From: Trichostrongylus colubriformis
Taxonomy: Eukaryota; Nematoda; Chromadorea; Rhabditida; Trichostrongylidae
DNA: 64,000 nucleotides
Assembly (NCBI GenBank): GCA_963978905.1
Contig: OZ022259.1
Location: forward strand, 9,982,001 to 10,046,000
Direction of reading: 5' to 3'
A model generated the notes under the pieces. The model ran no database searches. It saw only the letters and a program-made list of their open reading frames with translations, and was not told the DNA's origin. Below are positions 45,180 through 57,870 of the stretch, piece by piece (the first letter of the stretch is position 1; every line of letters starts with the position of its first letter). Position numbers and translations under genes: made by a program.

Positions 45180-46339
45180 GTTCCGTAGTGCGCTTTGTAG
45201 GCGCAAGGATGACCAGCTGAGATGAAAGTAAACAGCATTTTTGAAGTCAGCAATTATCAACAAGTGCACAGAGAAAATATATAAATGGTGGCTTTCGCAC
45301 GAGAAATACAATAGTATTGTGGCAAACACGAGATTCTGAATCGGCCAACTAAGGTTATCTGCCTTGCCAAAAAGAGACAATAATTAGCTAGCATAAAGGG
45401 AATGAAACAAGAGACATAACGAAAAGGACAAACTGAACGACTGAAGACCGCAGTTGCTTTGTTGTGTTCTTGAATCACCAGATAGCACTACTGCAACAAT
45501 TGTTCTCGAAGTCGCATACATATGGTATAAATGCTCCACCACTAGGAACGGGCCATCGAATCATCGCTGAATGCTGTCTTCGTTGTGGTAACGGAGCACC
45601 TGCCATGCTCTAAGTGTGTACTAAACAGTGGACAGTAACAAGCATTTCATGTGTTGTGTGTCTGCTAACTCCAGTGCATATGACCGATTTATTGTAGTCC
45701 GGGAATGCAGCACAACAAAAGGGTGTCGACCTCACTCGAGTTCTGCTTATGTAGGGTGAGGAATCACTGTTTACGATTAGACTGAGTATTAGTCCATTTC
45801 TTTACACAACAACCCCTGTAGAAAAATGCGTTGTTTCTACTGCGGTTACAAATCAGGTAGGCGCCTCAATATCTTATCAAGACAGTTGAGCACAAGATCT
45901 CCCACATCTTTCGACGGGCCTTCTTGTTCGTGTTGTCCATAGCGGTCACCGTGATTCTTGGGGTCACTCTACGTTGACGGTAACCACTTGTCTGGTCATC
46001 CCTACTCTATGCTTTGAGATCCATAATGCTCGGTCGAATTCTCCGTCGGTCGAAAATCGAATATGTCCATGCGGGTGTCCAAGATCGAACTTCCGCCACT
46101 TGTCAGCGTCTCCACATGACGACGTTCGAGTTGACTCCCGTTTTTCTTGACAAATCTCTCATTCACGTCTACTTCGTAATTTACGGATGCGAGGCACTTC
46201 GATAGTGCCTTCCTCCCAGATGAAACTCGACGATTTCGTATGTCGGTCATATAGTGCCTCTCCGACAGCAAACTTTCTTGTGATAGGGCCATATCCCCTG
46301 CTGAACTGTTCTTTCATTTCCTCTTGCCTGTTTTCTACA
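45180..46339. other. Unassigned region
   Basis: No clear gene. The minus frame at 46002-46292 may be part of the neighbouring Gypsy remnant but shows no diagnostic motif. Confidence 0.35.
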
Positions 46340-47220
46340 ATATGATCATTTGGGCCTAATGGGGCAGTAGCATGCTTGATCGTGTACGGAGTTTTCTTCC
46401 AAGAAATGACTCTGCCGAAGTTTTTTCTTGAAAGCTACTATTTGGTGTGGTCCCGTAGCTTGAAAAACCGTATTTCGCAAAAACACGAATTTCAGCCTTT
46501 GCAAACTAGCAATTTCCTTCCGCAGTTTCAATCCATATTCAGCAATTCTTCAAAATAACGCAAGAACATTCCCATTATGGTTTTCTTCAGTTGTTCCATA
46601 TACTAGAATACAATCTAGATATACCGTGACTCCTTTTGAGGGTGCTATCATCTTATTCATACTTTGTTGAAAGATACCAGGAGCTTCCAGACGGCAGGCG
46701 ATTGTACTTATGTGCTTGTATCACAGCCTTCTTCTTGAATCCTGCAGACAGTTCCATCTCGAGATAACCATCGGACAGGTACATTTGGAAAAATGCCGTC
46801 TCCCCTTCAGGGAGGCTAACACGTCTTCGGTGGTGAGGAGGCTTCCATCGGAGGACTGTAGAGGTTGATTGAGCGCGGTCGAATAATCAGCACACCCTGT
46901 GATTTTCTCATTTGGCTTCTTGACACATACGATTGGTGCTATCAGTCCACTCGCTATAGCTCAACCATTTCTTGAAGTCTGTTTAGTTCGATTTCACGCA
47001 TTCTCTGACAGGGCAGGGAATGGTGCGACTGCAACGAAATACGGGCTGGGTATCAGGTGAAAGAAAGGTCGGATTTCTCCCTCGTACCCAGCCCGAGACC
47101 TTAACTGAATGCCTCGAGATATTTTCTTTACCTCTTCTTCCACGGAGGAACTGCGCAGGATTATGAGATATGCATAGCAAATATCGAGGCCGCAACGGAA
47201 GAATGACGCCTTCCATGTAC
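46340..47220 (-). pseudogene. Second Gypsy reverse transcriptase fragment
   Basis: Landmarks in order: PDTQPVFRCSRTIPCPVRE (lead-in to RT), GLIAPIVCVKKPNEKITGCA followed by DYSTALNQPL, TEDVLASLKG, then GVTVYLDCILVYG, where the YxDD block reads YLDC. The thumb follows as RIAEYGLKLRKE. Several frameshifts occur. It lies in the same orientation as the 40-44.5-kb element but is a separate RT copy. Confidence 0.8.
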
Positions 47221-47728
47221 ATTTCTAAGCAGCTAATATGTCTGTGTTAAGTGACAAATAGCCTCATGCAACCATGATTAATGTTGTTGATGAACAATCT
47301 ATCTACTATTAGGTTGTTGAGAATTCGATTGTTAATTACTCGAAAATGAAGATAACATGGTGTGATGGAAAGCCGAGTAAAAGGCAAGCAGTTTCTGAGA
47401 CAACCAAGAGGATCGACAATCAAGATGCTTCCATATGTACGTTCTGTAAGAGTACGCACTTTTTCGATGGGAATTCACCCACCGTCAACCATAGAGATGC
47501 TTACTGCCCCACGCAGTCCTTACCTTATACTTTCCTGGTGAGCCTCACTGAGTTTCTTGTTTTGATAATTCTTCTTTCGTACAACCTTACATCATTTTGC
47601 AGATACTTTCCCGTATGTTTCGTCATGTCCGTTCACATGTGGAATGAATAAGAGTAACATTTCTACATCCAACAGCAAATGCAATATACTCTGTTAAAGA
47701 CCATCTCCATAGTGATTACAACTTTCTA
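47221..47728. other. Unassigned spacer between Gypsy fragment and mariner
   Basis: Open frames on both strands (47346-47651 plus, 47247-47459 minus) show no recognised motif. They may be decayed Gypsy upstream sequence. Confidence 0.35.
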
Positions 47729-48627
47729 TGAGGTTGATTCATAATCAATCGGACAAATTGACCAATTTTAATCATTGTCGTACAACTTTTTTACGACAAC
47801 AGGGATTCACTTGAAATATACTCCATCTTTATCGATGACCTTCTGCCACGGTATAGGCAGATCATGGATGCCCTTGCTCCAGAAGGCCGGAAGCTGGAGC
47901 TCGAAGAAGTTGCCGAGTGCCGCCTTGACCTGGTCGCGAGTTTTGAAGTCTTGGCCGTCCAGGTGGCGTTGGCTGTGGGAGAAAAGGTGGAAATCTGAAG
48001 GGGCCAGGTCTGGGGAGTACGGTGGGTATAGAAGTACGGTCCAACTGTACGACAGCAGCTCGGCCTTGGTCGATCTTGCGAAGTGCGGTCTGTGGAAGTA
48101 GACACGTTGTCGTGCTGGAAGTAGACATGTGACCGCCGCTGTAGCGAACTTTGGACATTGGCCTTCAATTCTCGTAATTGACGAACGTAGACGTCGGCGG
48201 ATACTGTGGTACCTTCATCGAGCAGCTCCCAGTACTCTACGCCGTGTACGCTCCACCAACCGCGGTTTTCGTCTTCGATGGAATAGTCGCCTGACGCAAA
48301 CTTCGAATGCTACAACTACAGTGTACTTCTGCCGGGGGCATGCTCCTTGTGAACTTCTATCAGACGTCTGCCGATATCCGCGGGTTCCTGGCCAGATAGC
48401 GATATAAATAGTATGACGTTGCGGATGTGGTCGCTGGACCGCTTGAAATGGTGCGGCATTGTGGCGGAATGAATTTACTTTGGAGTGATTATTTTTCGGT
48501 ACTTTGAAGAGCTTTTCATACTCATTCCAACGGTACCTCGCGCGTCCATTTTCGTTAATTCGTTACTGAGTTATGATCTCTAGAAATCATTACTACCATT
48601 TGTCCGATTTATTATGAATCAACCTAA
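47729..48627 (-). mobile_element. Internally deleted mariner element, 899 bp
   Basis: TIRs of about 28 bp, AGGTTGATTCATAATCAATC on the left and AGGTTGATTCATAATAAATC on the right, with TA on both sides (47727-47728, 48628-48629). The minus strand encodes a broken transposase: a helix-turn-helix part (ending GDYSIEDE), then directly WWSVHGVEYWELLDEGTTVS, then the HDN block (YFQHDNV) and a frameshifted SPDLAPSDFHLF block. The segment with the second DNA-binding motif and the first catalytic Asp is missing. Premature stops are also present. Confidence 0.88.
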
Positions 48628-48657
48628 TATTTACAGTTGTGGAAACTCATTTAAATA

Positions 48658-49648
48658 TTGGGTCATTCCATCGGTGAAGTCATTACTGTTCAAATCGAAA
48701 ATTTTCCCAAAATTTACTCTTGCAGCATCTCCATATCCTTCGGAGGGTAATGTTAATTTTCTGAATATGTTGAAATTGGGCTGATTCTCAGACTGGAAGT
48801 GGTAGTCCCAGTCTCAAAAAATAGAGCAAACCTGCAATGAGTTGAAACACTGGATTTGCTTCGAGAAAATCAGGCAAACTTGATTTTCTCGAAGTAAAGT
48901 CCAATGTTTCAGGTATGTGCTGTACATAGTCCAGACATTTTCTGCGAGTTCCACAAATTGATTGATTGGGAAGTCACAGAGTCCCTTTTCTAAATCCGGT
49001 GTTTTTGCCAGGATTGGAAGAATTCTGATAAGCTCGTTGGATCTAAGCGAAAGAATTTTCGGAACCGATCCTTTGTAATAGTGGTGAAACTTAGCAAGGG
49101 GTAGTGAATTTGAACGGAGATACAACATTGACCGAGTTCTTTCTACAGCAAAATAAAAATGCCAACTAGATCCCATTTCGATGAACTTTTATTGTAAATT
49201 AGTCTTAATTGCAATCGAAATGAAAACGAAATGTATCCTTAATATAGGAAAAAATTTTTACGAATGGTCCATATAGCACTCTAAAACAAAGAATTTAGCA
49301 GGAAAAAATATTCCAGTAAACGCCATTGCTTGCGGAAAAAAACTCGATCAACAATTGGTGAATTTCAAAGAAGAGATAAGGGCTAGCTAGGGAACACATG
49401 ACTCTTTGGTTATCTGGAAGTGATGTGTAGTGTTATAATTAATTGCCGGTTTGGTCAACTTCTGTTGACTGGACCTACCACTTTGCTAGCCTGAAAATCG
49501 GACATTCTAAGAAATCAAGAAGTTCCACAATTCATCCGAAAAAACTGATAATTCTCACTCAAATGATACAGTAAATGATGCACAGCTCGTGAGTTTCTGG
49601 AAAAATCCCCGTTCAAAAATTGTCATTATTTATGAGGCTCATTATAAT
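48658..49648. mobile_element. Degenerate long-TIR element, relative of the 40.8-kb transposon
   Basis: Starts TTGGGTCATTCCATCGGTGA after TA. It shares diverged but collinear blocks with the 40,821-41,854 element: 'TGAAACACTGGATTTGCTTC..GAAAATCA', 'GTCCAGACATTTTCTGC', and on the far side 'TTGCCGGTTTGGTCAACTTC..TTGACTGGACCTACC'. The right terminus has decayed, so the end is approximate. Confidence 0.65.
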
Positions 49649-51040
49649 CACAGCTAGTGCACGCACTAACAACGCCACATCCAGGCATGAACACATGTAA
49701 GGTGCGAGATCAAGCACAGTAAATTCGGAGGCAGTTGTGCCCAGTGGCAAATCAGAGAATTTCATGCGAACGGAATCCGCTTTACAGAGATCTGCGCCAA
49801 AGACTTTATTTCTCACATCCGCATGACTGCTCGACCGACAACCACAACCACAAGGTGACTGACCAATACAAAACTCATCCATCTTGAGCATTTGTGAGAG
49901 AAGTCAATTTCTTCAAAAAGATCAGATAACAGAATCCACGAGTGATGTAAACAGCTTCTCAACAACTCGTAATTACTGCGCTCAGAAAATGAAATGAGCA
50001 GAGCTATGCGTTTTCGAAAGAGCAAAGTAAAAGAGCGTAGTATTGGATGGTCTTAAAGCGATGGCGATGCTCTACGCCTTATTCTAGGTGTAATCGCTCT
50101 AGCACTTAATCACTGCGCTCTACACGTCCCGCACCATCTCGCCTCGCCTCAAACGTGACCACGCAAATTTTCTGTCCTAATGGAACACACCCAAGGTTTG
50201 TGTGATTGGACGGGAATCAGATCAAGGGGAAAGTTTAGAGGGAAGTTGGAAGAAGACAGACACCGAAGCGCTACTATCACCTCAAATTCGATTTTGGAAC
50301 TAGTTTGGTGAACAAACTATCCAGCATTCACTAGTGTGCACGTAAATGCATGACTGGGCGCACAATTAATTGATATTGAACAGAGGTGAAATGCTGATAA
50401 TTGGGAAGATACATATAATTGGTGAAGCAAATGATTATATAGAAAATGAAGCAAACATAAATAATTTTGTTAGGAGTTTTATATGAACCTGAAGTAATAA
50501 ACTGAGAGAATCTTGACAGAGCACTGATCAGCCATTTAGAAGGCCCGGCATTCGATATCCCTGCCGAACAGCCATGAACATATTCCGGACCCCACCATAA
50601 TATATGATATGCGATGATAGCTCTGTTTCCAGCTCTTATTTTTCGTCCTTTCCAATGGTACCTATCAATTCGTTCCGTGTGTAATCACAATCACCTACAT
50701 AGGTTATGAGGAAATGCGATGAGGAGCTTCTTTTCAGAGCGTCACCACCTTACTCCTCGAGTATAAGAAAATTTTTTATGGCGTTAGAAATGCGTAATCA
50801 AATTGCAACAGTAATATATAATGGTAAAATACCGCTTTTCTGACGAAGGTGGAGTCCTTGAAATCACCTATTGAAATGGAGTGAAGCTCACAGGCATAGA
50901 GATCACCTATACACTTGATTTACTGTTGGAAGGATTGTGGGTACAACTATGTAGATGTACGATAAACTACAATAAGCCTGAATAATTTAGAGTCTCATGG
51001 GAATACATCACACGCTAGGATATCATAAGCGTCACCCATA
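49649..51040. other. Unassigned region
   Basis: No exon chain recognised. A Cys-containing minus frame at 49613-49891 (SPCGCGCRSS) is open but unsupported by splice context. Confidence 0.4.
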
Positions 51041-51599
51041 GATTAAAGGCAGCATTAGGGGAAAGTCGGACGAAAAGTAAAAGAAATAGTGCATATGAAA
51101 GTCGAGATGCCTAGTAACAGGATAGTGGAGAAAAAACAGCTGGAAATGGCCCAAAACTCGAGAAATAGGACCCCCTTCCCACTGTTTATTCTCGACGCGG
51201 ACGACCTGTCCGTCAAGAGGGGAGTAGTCTGATCTAGTTTTCCATTGGCACGTTGCCAAGTAAACACAGGGTAATGTTTGGAAATACGACAACATCTAGT
51301 TTTTGAGTGAGTTTCAAGCTAAAACTGCGAAAGCGCCCGCAAAACCCCCGATCCTGCCCCATCTCCTTGGCCGCTCCCACGCCAGTCAATCGGGAATTAC
51401 GCATCGGGAGGCGGGACCGCTGTGTCCAAGAGGCGGAATCGCTGCATGGTTGCTGCGTTTTGCAGGGTTTCTACAGCTTGGAGGGGCGCTTTTTCACCGG
51501 CATTTCGCCACAGATAGCCTTCTTAGCCCTAGGACTACGATGTGATGACTTCTTGTAGGGATATCTCCATTACCGCATTACCCCTAATGCTGTCTTTAA
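51041..51599. mobile_element. TTAGGGG-end TIR family, copy C (best preserved)
   Basis: Left border GATTAAAGGCAGCATTAGGG and right border CCCTAATGCTGTCTTTAAC form an almost perfect inverted pair, which defines the family ends as TTAAAGRCAGCATTAGGGG. The interior shows the shared GTCGAGATGCCTAGTAACAG and CACCGGCATTTCGCCACAG blocks. No transposase. Confidence 0.75.
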
Positions 51600-52729
51600 C
51601 AGTATATGGAAATATGGCGGAAATCTTTGCACAGAAGTACCCCGACTCCTCCTTTTCTGCGCGTAAGGTTACATCTGATAATGTCGTAAAAATTACAAAG
51701 ATTAGCGAGGATGGGAGCGATGCCATTCGCTTGCTCGAGCCAAGTTTGCATAAGAGCGGCTACAAAAAAGGAAGATATAGTAAGAGCGATTATGAAGTGG
51801 CTAGCCTTGGATGGAGCATAATGTGGGCTATACCATCACAACAATGTATTTAACGTTTGACGTATACAGTAGCCCACTGAGATGCTATTACATCTACAAT
51901 CCTATCCTAAACGTGACTACAGAGAATAGCTTTCGCGTGATTCGTGCTGAAACTGTAATTGAAGACATAATACTTCCAGGATGGGGATGGCGTAATAAAA
52001 ACAGCACGGATGACAGGTGCTTCCAGATATTCTCATAATTGGATCTATCGCCTAATCTATGAAGAAGCAGCAGTGTATTACCATGAATCAAATAACATTA
52101 ATATGACATAAAACAAATATCATGCTGACTCAAGAATAATTACATCTCGAGATAATATAAAGACATAATACTTCCAGCATACTTGCGATAACATTGCCTC
52201 GAAAATCAGCCACTGTACTTGTGCTATATTGGTGGTCCCGCCAAGGTTTTCAAATCGAATTTCCATAGGCGCCCGACATTTCGCCAAATATTCATGATCG
52301 CAAACGTGGATCAACATCCGAAACTATCAAAGTCACGCAACTCTCTTGGTGTCTACCAGACGCGCCGCTTCGGGTGATGAGGGTCATTATGTAGAACTTA
52401 AAAGACATGCTCACTGCAAATATCATCCGAACGAATTTCAAGAAGATGATCTGTGGCGAAACATGCGTTGAAAAGTGTGCCAAAGGCTGCTGATCGCAGC
52501 TTTGCTGTAGTGCAGCGAGTGCCAGTGTGGAATAATCATGTAGAGAGGGGCGACGTTCCACGACTACATAGGTGTAGGCTTCCCTAGCCTTGCCTTCCGT
52601 ATCTCTCCTCCCTGATTGATGCATACTGCGAAGAAGCACGCGCTTCAAGGGACCGGGAGGAGTCGGGAGAAAGAGTAAAATGGGGTAAAGTGATCATTTT
52701 AAAACGAACATTTAGGGTTGAAGCGATAT
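51600..52729. other. Unassigned region
   Basis: Overlapping open frames on + (51542-52038) and on - (52292-52648) have some protein-like composition but no recognised domain. Confidence 0.35.
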
Positions 52730-53000
52730 TCGAGGGAGAAACCCGGATTCAAAAGCGCGACGTTGGGTCTGTAATCGCATCTCCCGCATCCGCTCGAACT
52801 GCATCATCATATTTCCGAGTTGCTAGCTGTAAAAGATGTCATTTGTTGTCTCGTAGGATGGATTTTATGTATCCTATGATGTGAAATAAGTGAAACGACA
52901 AACAGCAGCAATGATGTGAAACACCGAATGAGAATAAGCAAACGGGTAAGAGAAAAGGTAGTCGTAATAGAGAAACCAGCAAAGGCACACTCGACATCCT
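52730..53000 (+). repeat. Dispersed repeat, member 1 of a pair
   Basis: Blocks GCTCGAACTGCATC, CCGAGTTGCTAGCTG, GATGTCATTTGTTGTCTCGT and GTGAAACGACAAACAGCA occur in the same order, diverged, at 54,835-55,160. Confidence 0.5.
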
Positions 53001-53049
53001 AGCAAGGTGTTGTTTGTTCATTATGTGCATACACGACACCTTGCTAGGA
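52997..53049. repeat. Short perfect hairpin
   Basis: TCCTAGCAAGGTGT and ACACCTTGCTAGGA are a perfect 14-bp inverted pair separated by 25 nt. Confidence 0.7.
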
Positions 53050-53559
53050 ATTGCAAGCATTACGGTTGATCCTACCGTAGACCAACATTGCCCCCTTCTG
53101 GTGTTTTTAATAGAGATCCGTGATAAGAAGGGAACATAGCTCTCGGATTCTGACCGTTTCATCTCGTCCTTTCTCTACTGTTACTCTATCTGACATACTA
53201 GTTTTGTATACCTCAGCAGCACAATTCAATCCCTAACTATGCTTTCAAGAGTCGCTAAGAAGCCAAAAAAGCTTGGCTTTTGATGTAATACAGTGTGCGG
53301 TAAAAGTATTGAGCGCTCGACAAAGTTTTACCATACCAGTAAGAAAGAAGATCTCAGCAAGGATCTTACTCGAAATAGACATTTCTTGTGTCCCCAGAAT
53401 TTGATAAGAACGCCTAAGGCTTATACACACTGATGAGGACGGTGAGGAATAGCAAATGGTGTGGGGCACAAGTGATCGTCGCGTAAATCGTTCCATGCCA
53501 CCGTCGAGGTGAAGTTCGGAATCCAATAATTTGTGAGGATAACGCAAGCTTTATGGGCG
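53050..53559. other. Unassigned spacer
   Basis: No gene recognised. GATCGTCGCGTAAATCGTTC near 53,470 resembles the stretch near 29,080. Confidence 0.4.
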
Positions 53560-53765
53560 GAGGTGGTGTAGTGACAGGTGTCGCACATCCCACTCTCATG
53601 GTGCAGGCATCAAATCCTGCATCAACTCCCACCCAGGCTAACCAAGCCTTCCATCGCCCAGGGGTCGGCAAATTGGTATCATTTTGACTTGTATCGGCTG
53701 ACCACCGCAAGTCATTGTATAGGCCACATCACATTCACCAGCCATCACGATTCTGAATGGATCTA
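53560..53765 (-). repeat. Dispersed repeat R4, copy b
   Basis: On the minus strand: GTGATGTGGCCTATACAATG, ACTTGCGGTGGTCAGC, GGCGATGGAAGGCTTGGTTA, then CACCATGAGAGTGGGA. It is the closest match to copy e at 62.2 kb. Confidence 0.65.
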
Positions 53766-54303
53766 GAATGTACGGCGCATCCCAGGAAGGGATTGAGTAA
53801 CGCAAAAAAACTTTGTTATTCTTTAACGCAAGCTTTGTTCTCACATACACTTGGAGATACGCAGTATTTGGTGAAGGAACATGTTCTCACACCACTGATC
53901 ACGCCTCATGGACTGCGTATGATTATTTTTAACTTGCACGTTGATCACCTACGACCCACGACAGATGCTTTTCTTCTTCCTCCTCGTCGTTGTACCAATT
54001 GAGTGAGTAGGTTATGAAATATTTGTTTGTTGATCACATACACCACAGGAATTCATGTTGAAATCTTCTTTCTTCGTTGGAGCTATGGCTTTTTAAAGCT
54101 TTCAATATGCTGCAAAGTGCACATATGTCCAATATAGCTGATAAGATGGCAAGATGGGGTGGTTCAGGTAATCTTGACAAATGATTTGGTTCACAGTATG
54201 AATACGCCTTGTGCAGCTAGTGGGGACAAAATACGTATGTATGTAAAATGTTTCGGGTGAAAGTGGAATTTTGAACGACGGCATCTCGAAAGCCTCAGAG
54301 GCG
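53766..54303. other. Unassigned spacer
   Basis: No gene or repeat family recognised. Confidence 0.4.
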
Positions 54304-54743
54304 CCCACGCGGTAACCAGATTAGTGGTATTTTCTTGGGGCAAATAGGCCCTCGGATAACTGCTCAGGCAGTATCTTTGTTACGGATGGCGATGAACCCT
54401 CGCGGTGTCGTGCCTGCTTGAATACAATCGAGCACGCCCAACCAACCAAATCTCCCTTGGCCTTAAACGATCAAATTTCTAACGTCGTGCTCATGCAGAG
54501 AATAAAATTTGCGATAAGAGAAGACAGTTGAACGGGGCCATTTCCTGTGAGAATAGCTTTCATATTGGAAACTCATTCGTCTAACGCCAGGTGTGATTTG
54601 GTTGGGTGGGCGTGGCTTGGTTGTGTTCGCAGGCGCCGCACGGTGATGGGCACCGTGCAGCCGCAACAAAGATGCATCCTGGGAAGCCATCTGAGGAACT
54701 ACTCGCCCCAGGAAAGTAAGCCACTGATCTAATTATCGCGTGG
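54304..54743. mobile_element. Candidate MITE with ~40-bp TIRs
   Basis: The left arm CCCACGCGGTAACCAGATTA continues through TTCTTGGGGC and is mirrored by the right arm, which reverse-complemented reads CCACGCGATAATTAGATCAG and ends in CCTGGGGC. The similarity is about 80%. No clear target duplication; the interior has no coding motif. Confidence 0.5.
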
Positions 54744-54834
54744 TGTGTCATTAAAGTTATCGTGAACGAGGGGGAGGAGGAGGGGTAGAGGAACGAAGGA
54801 GAGCGTATCCGGATGGAAACCCTATTATTACATC

Positions 54835-55160
54835 CGAGCTCAGAAGAGTTAATGTGTAGTGAGAGTCGCGTTCAAAACTGCACCCCGGGGCGCAAATGTC
54901 ATCTCAGCTCGCTTCATCTCGAGCTGCACGCTTCACTAGCCGAGTTGCCTGCTGGCAGCGGGCAGAGAAACCCTGTCATTTGCTGTTGCGTAGGGCCAAT
55001 TAGATTCCGCTCATGATGTCGTTGAACGAGTGAAACAACAAATAGCAATAAACAAGTGAGACAATGAAAGGGAAAATAAGTGAAGGAAAAAAGATAAAAA
55101 AGTGACTGATTAAAAAATTCAATGGATTCATACTCGACTCAAGGCAAGGCGTCGTGTGTG
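54835..55160 (+). repeat. Dispersed repeat, member 2 of a pair
   Basis: Collinear, diverged copy of 52,730-53,000; see for example CCGAGTTGCCTGCTGGCAGC, GTCATTTGCTGTTGCGTAGG and GTGAAACAACAAATAGCAAT. Confidence 0.5.
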
Positions 55161-55357
55161 CAATTGCAGCGAAATGGTCGAAATGCAAGTGTTTACAGTT
55201 GCCTCCAGTCTCCAGACAGTTGACTCTGGGCACGTGGGCGCAACTCAGAAGGCCAATGGGAGCAAGTTTTGGGGGAGCTACGTGTAATGTGACACGTAAT
55301 GTGATAGAAATGAAGACCTTGCGAACTAAAATTCGGGTTCAGTGGATTTCCAAAGCA

Positions 55358-55493
55358 CTAAACGCCAGAAAGAAACTGAAATCTTGGCGCATCGATAGAT
55401 CTGACAGCTTCAAAGAGGTGATTACAAAACGCCAAGAAAAGACTGAAATCTTGGCGTGTCGATAGAACTACCAGCTTTGAAGAGGTGATACAA
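55358..55493 (+). repeat. Tandem duplication, ~67-bp unit
   Basis: Two adjacent units share ACTGAAATCTTGGCG, TCGATAGA and AAGAGGTGAT; they differ at several sites, so the duplication is not recent. Confidence 0.75.
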
Positions 55494-56720
55494 GCAGTCC
55501 ACAATTTTTAACTTTCTATTTTGCTGAGCATCGATGCGAACACATCAAGCTCTACATGCTGCACTAGTAATGTGGGGATCCTTAACGGAAGTTTCGGAAG
55601 GATTGTCTATTAAACAAAGCCCACCTCGAAGCACTGCAGAATAAAAGTCCCCCAAGAACAGTGTGGAAAAAGTGAGGTAGTAAACAGCAGCGTTCACTTT
55701 TTATGACGGAACACTTCACAGACGTTGGTTGATTTTTATGGTTTATCATAGGCCGCCGTCAGAACTTCGCGATTTTGCCATTCAGCCCGCGACTTCCAGG
55801 CTTCGCAATGCCACTTTTTAGCGTGCAGAGCCGTAACACCGCAAAATCGCCACAAGTTTTCCACTTATAGCCTCTTCCATTCTCATCATTAAATGTACTC
55901 GCGACTCGACAGGAAATGAATGACGAGTTTCCTATGATCACATGAGCGCCACTTTCCGTCCCCAATTAAGTACGAGCAGATCTGGCCATTTACCGGGAAT
56001 GTATTAACAAGACTCAAGATCATGACGATAACATTGGAGTGCTTGGTTGGCGTGATGTATTTCACGGCCCCTTACACGCCGATCCAGCAGAGGGGGCCAA
56101 GGTATTCAAAAACGGAAGTCTGTACAAGCAGACAGTAGCATTTACATGAGTAAGCTACTCACTTGATATTTGAACAACCACAAGCCATCTCGGAACCGAC
56201 CATGGGCATGCAAACTCAAGGGAACCTTAAGCTAGCAAAGTTGGCTAAAGCAAACGCATTGTACAGCTTTTTTCCAGGCAAAGTACAATTTCAACGAGCT
56301 ATGGCTACATATTAACACGGATAAGTTATTTATAGCGAGCGCTGATAGGGCGCGGAAGTTCAAAATGAGAAGACTCAAGTGCTCCGTATAACTGCCACAC
56401 ATCACAGAACCAGCTGGATCCCAGCAATGACTCAATGACGTACATCGCGATATGACGGCACAGGTAGAATGGGTTTCACTTATCGGGCCTTTAGACTCTA
56501 ACTTACTACTTCATTCTATACATTCATTCTTACCATCGACCGGATTATTGCTGCTGTTATCTTCACAACTAAACTATCCCAGGATTTGTGACTGCTTAAC
56601 CACACTTCACAACTGCCCTAGTAAAAGCAGAATCAATGGCGCACTCCAAAGGGAACGACTTAAAATCTCATTGCTTTCATTCACCTTTCAGCTTAATTTT
56701 GTGTTCGCCTGATCATACTA
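55494..56720. other. Unassigned region
   Basis: No exon chain or known repeat recognised. Confidence 0.4.
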
Positions 56721-57573
56721 TTAGGTTGGACGGGAAGTTCTGGGACACCTTGTGAGAAAAATTCAATTTATTTTAATTTTACTCACATGTAACTTCAGTC
56801 ACCAAAGTATGCACCATCGTGATCTACAATGTACTGCCAACGCTCAGGAAGATCGTAGATACCCTTCCGGTAGAATTCGGGAGACTTCTGGTCAAAGAAG
56901 TTCTGGAGCCCGCTCTTGAGATCGTCGTCATCTTTGAACTGTCGCCCGTCAAGGAAGTGGCTCAACGACCGGAATAGGTGGTAGTCAGTTGGGGCCATGT
57001 CCGAAGATTACGGTGGGTGGGAGAGCTTCGTCCAACCAAGGTCCTGGATCCTTTGACACGCCAACTTTGCCACATGTGGGTGAGCGTTATCGTGGAGGAA
57101 GAGGTCTTGGTCCATTTTTCCGGTAAGTTTTGGCGCTCCGGTGTCCAATTGCCTGCAGTAGAGATCGGCAGTGGCTGTCGTGTTGGATGGTAACAGTTTC
57201 CTATTTTTTTGAAAATTTTCAAAAAAAAAAGTTTTTTTCTCAATGCAATTTTTTGAATATTTTCCTGTTCCAATTTGAGCCGATCGAGCCATCGGGCTGC
57301 CGCCATATGAGAGACAGTACCTGGGTCCATCGACTGGTTAATTTTGTTAGTGGCCTCGCATGCTGAGGAACCGAGGCGGTGTTCGTGAATTTCGCACCTT
57401 TCGCGAAATTGCCGTAAATTCACTGCTAGTTGAAGCCGTAGAGAATATGAATGTGCTATTCAGAAGCCCTTTTCAGACGCTTCATATACCCCCCACTACC
57501 AAATGCTCCCGAAGCTTTACAGGTTTCTACAGGAAAAAACAAAAAGTGTCCCAGAACTTCCCGTCCAACCTAA
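56721..57573 (-). mobile_element. Internally deleted mariner element, 853 bp
   Basis: TIR TTAGGTTGGACGGGAAGTTC at both ends, with flanking TA (56719-56720 and 57574-57575). Minus-strand transposase pieces: TVSHMAAARWLDRLK (DNA-binding part), TATADLYCRQLD, FLHDNAHPHVAKLACQ (second catalytic Asp), then DYHLFRSLSHFLDGRQFKDD and the C-terminus LPERWQYIVDHDGAYFGD. The region holding the first catalytic Asp is absent, replaced by a Lys/Phe-rich filler near 57,205-57,240. The coding frame is also shifted at about 57,000. Confidence 0.9.
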
Positions 57574-57749
57574 TAGAAAAGCTATTTATGAAATAGTGAC
57601 CCCTGTTGGTGCTGTCTAAGAGTGTTCTGCCAGCATCAGCGGGATGCAAAATAATTCCAAGCACACTATGTTAACCGAAATCAAGAGCCAAAAAAGACCG
57701 TGGAAAAAGAGAATCATCATGAATGGAAGAAACTTGATTGAAGCCTTAT

Positions 57750-57870
57750 TTCCACTATGATTTTGGTATTTTGGTATTAGCACATATCCCCGGAAAGGAT
57801 GAAGTGCGGGTTCGAGTCCCGTCCGGCACCGAAGTTTTTGCCCATAACTCAGCATCCTTGTAGTAACTTA
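57750..57870 (+). repeat. tRNA-derived SINE, copy 2
   Basis: B-box GCGGGTTCGAGTCCCGTCC, then CGGCACC, then a GCCCATAACTCAGCATCCTT tail. The whole is collinear with the minus-strand copy at 18.5 kb. The 5' half (GGTATTAGCACATATCCCCG) is more diverged and does not fold as a tRNA. Confidence 0.6.

Noticed and set aside
52292..52648. 118-codon minus ORF
   Set aside because: Composition is protein-like in places, but there are no splice sites, domain or neighbours to support it.
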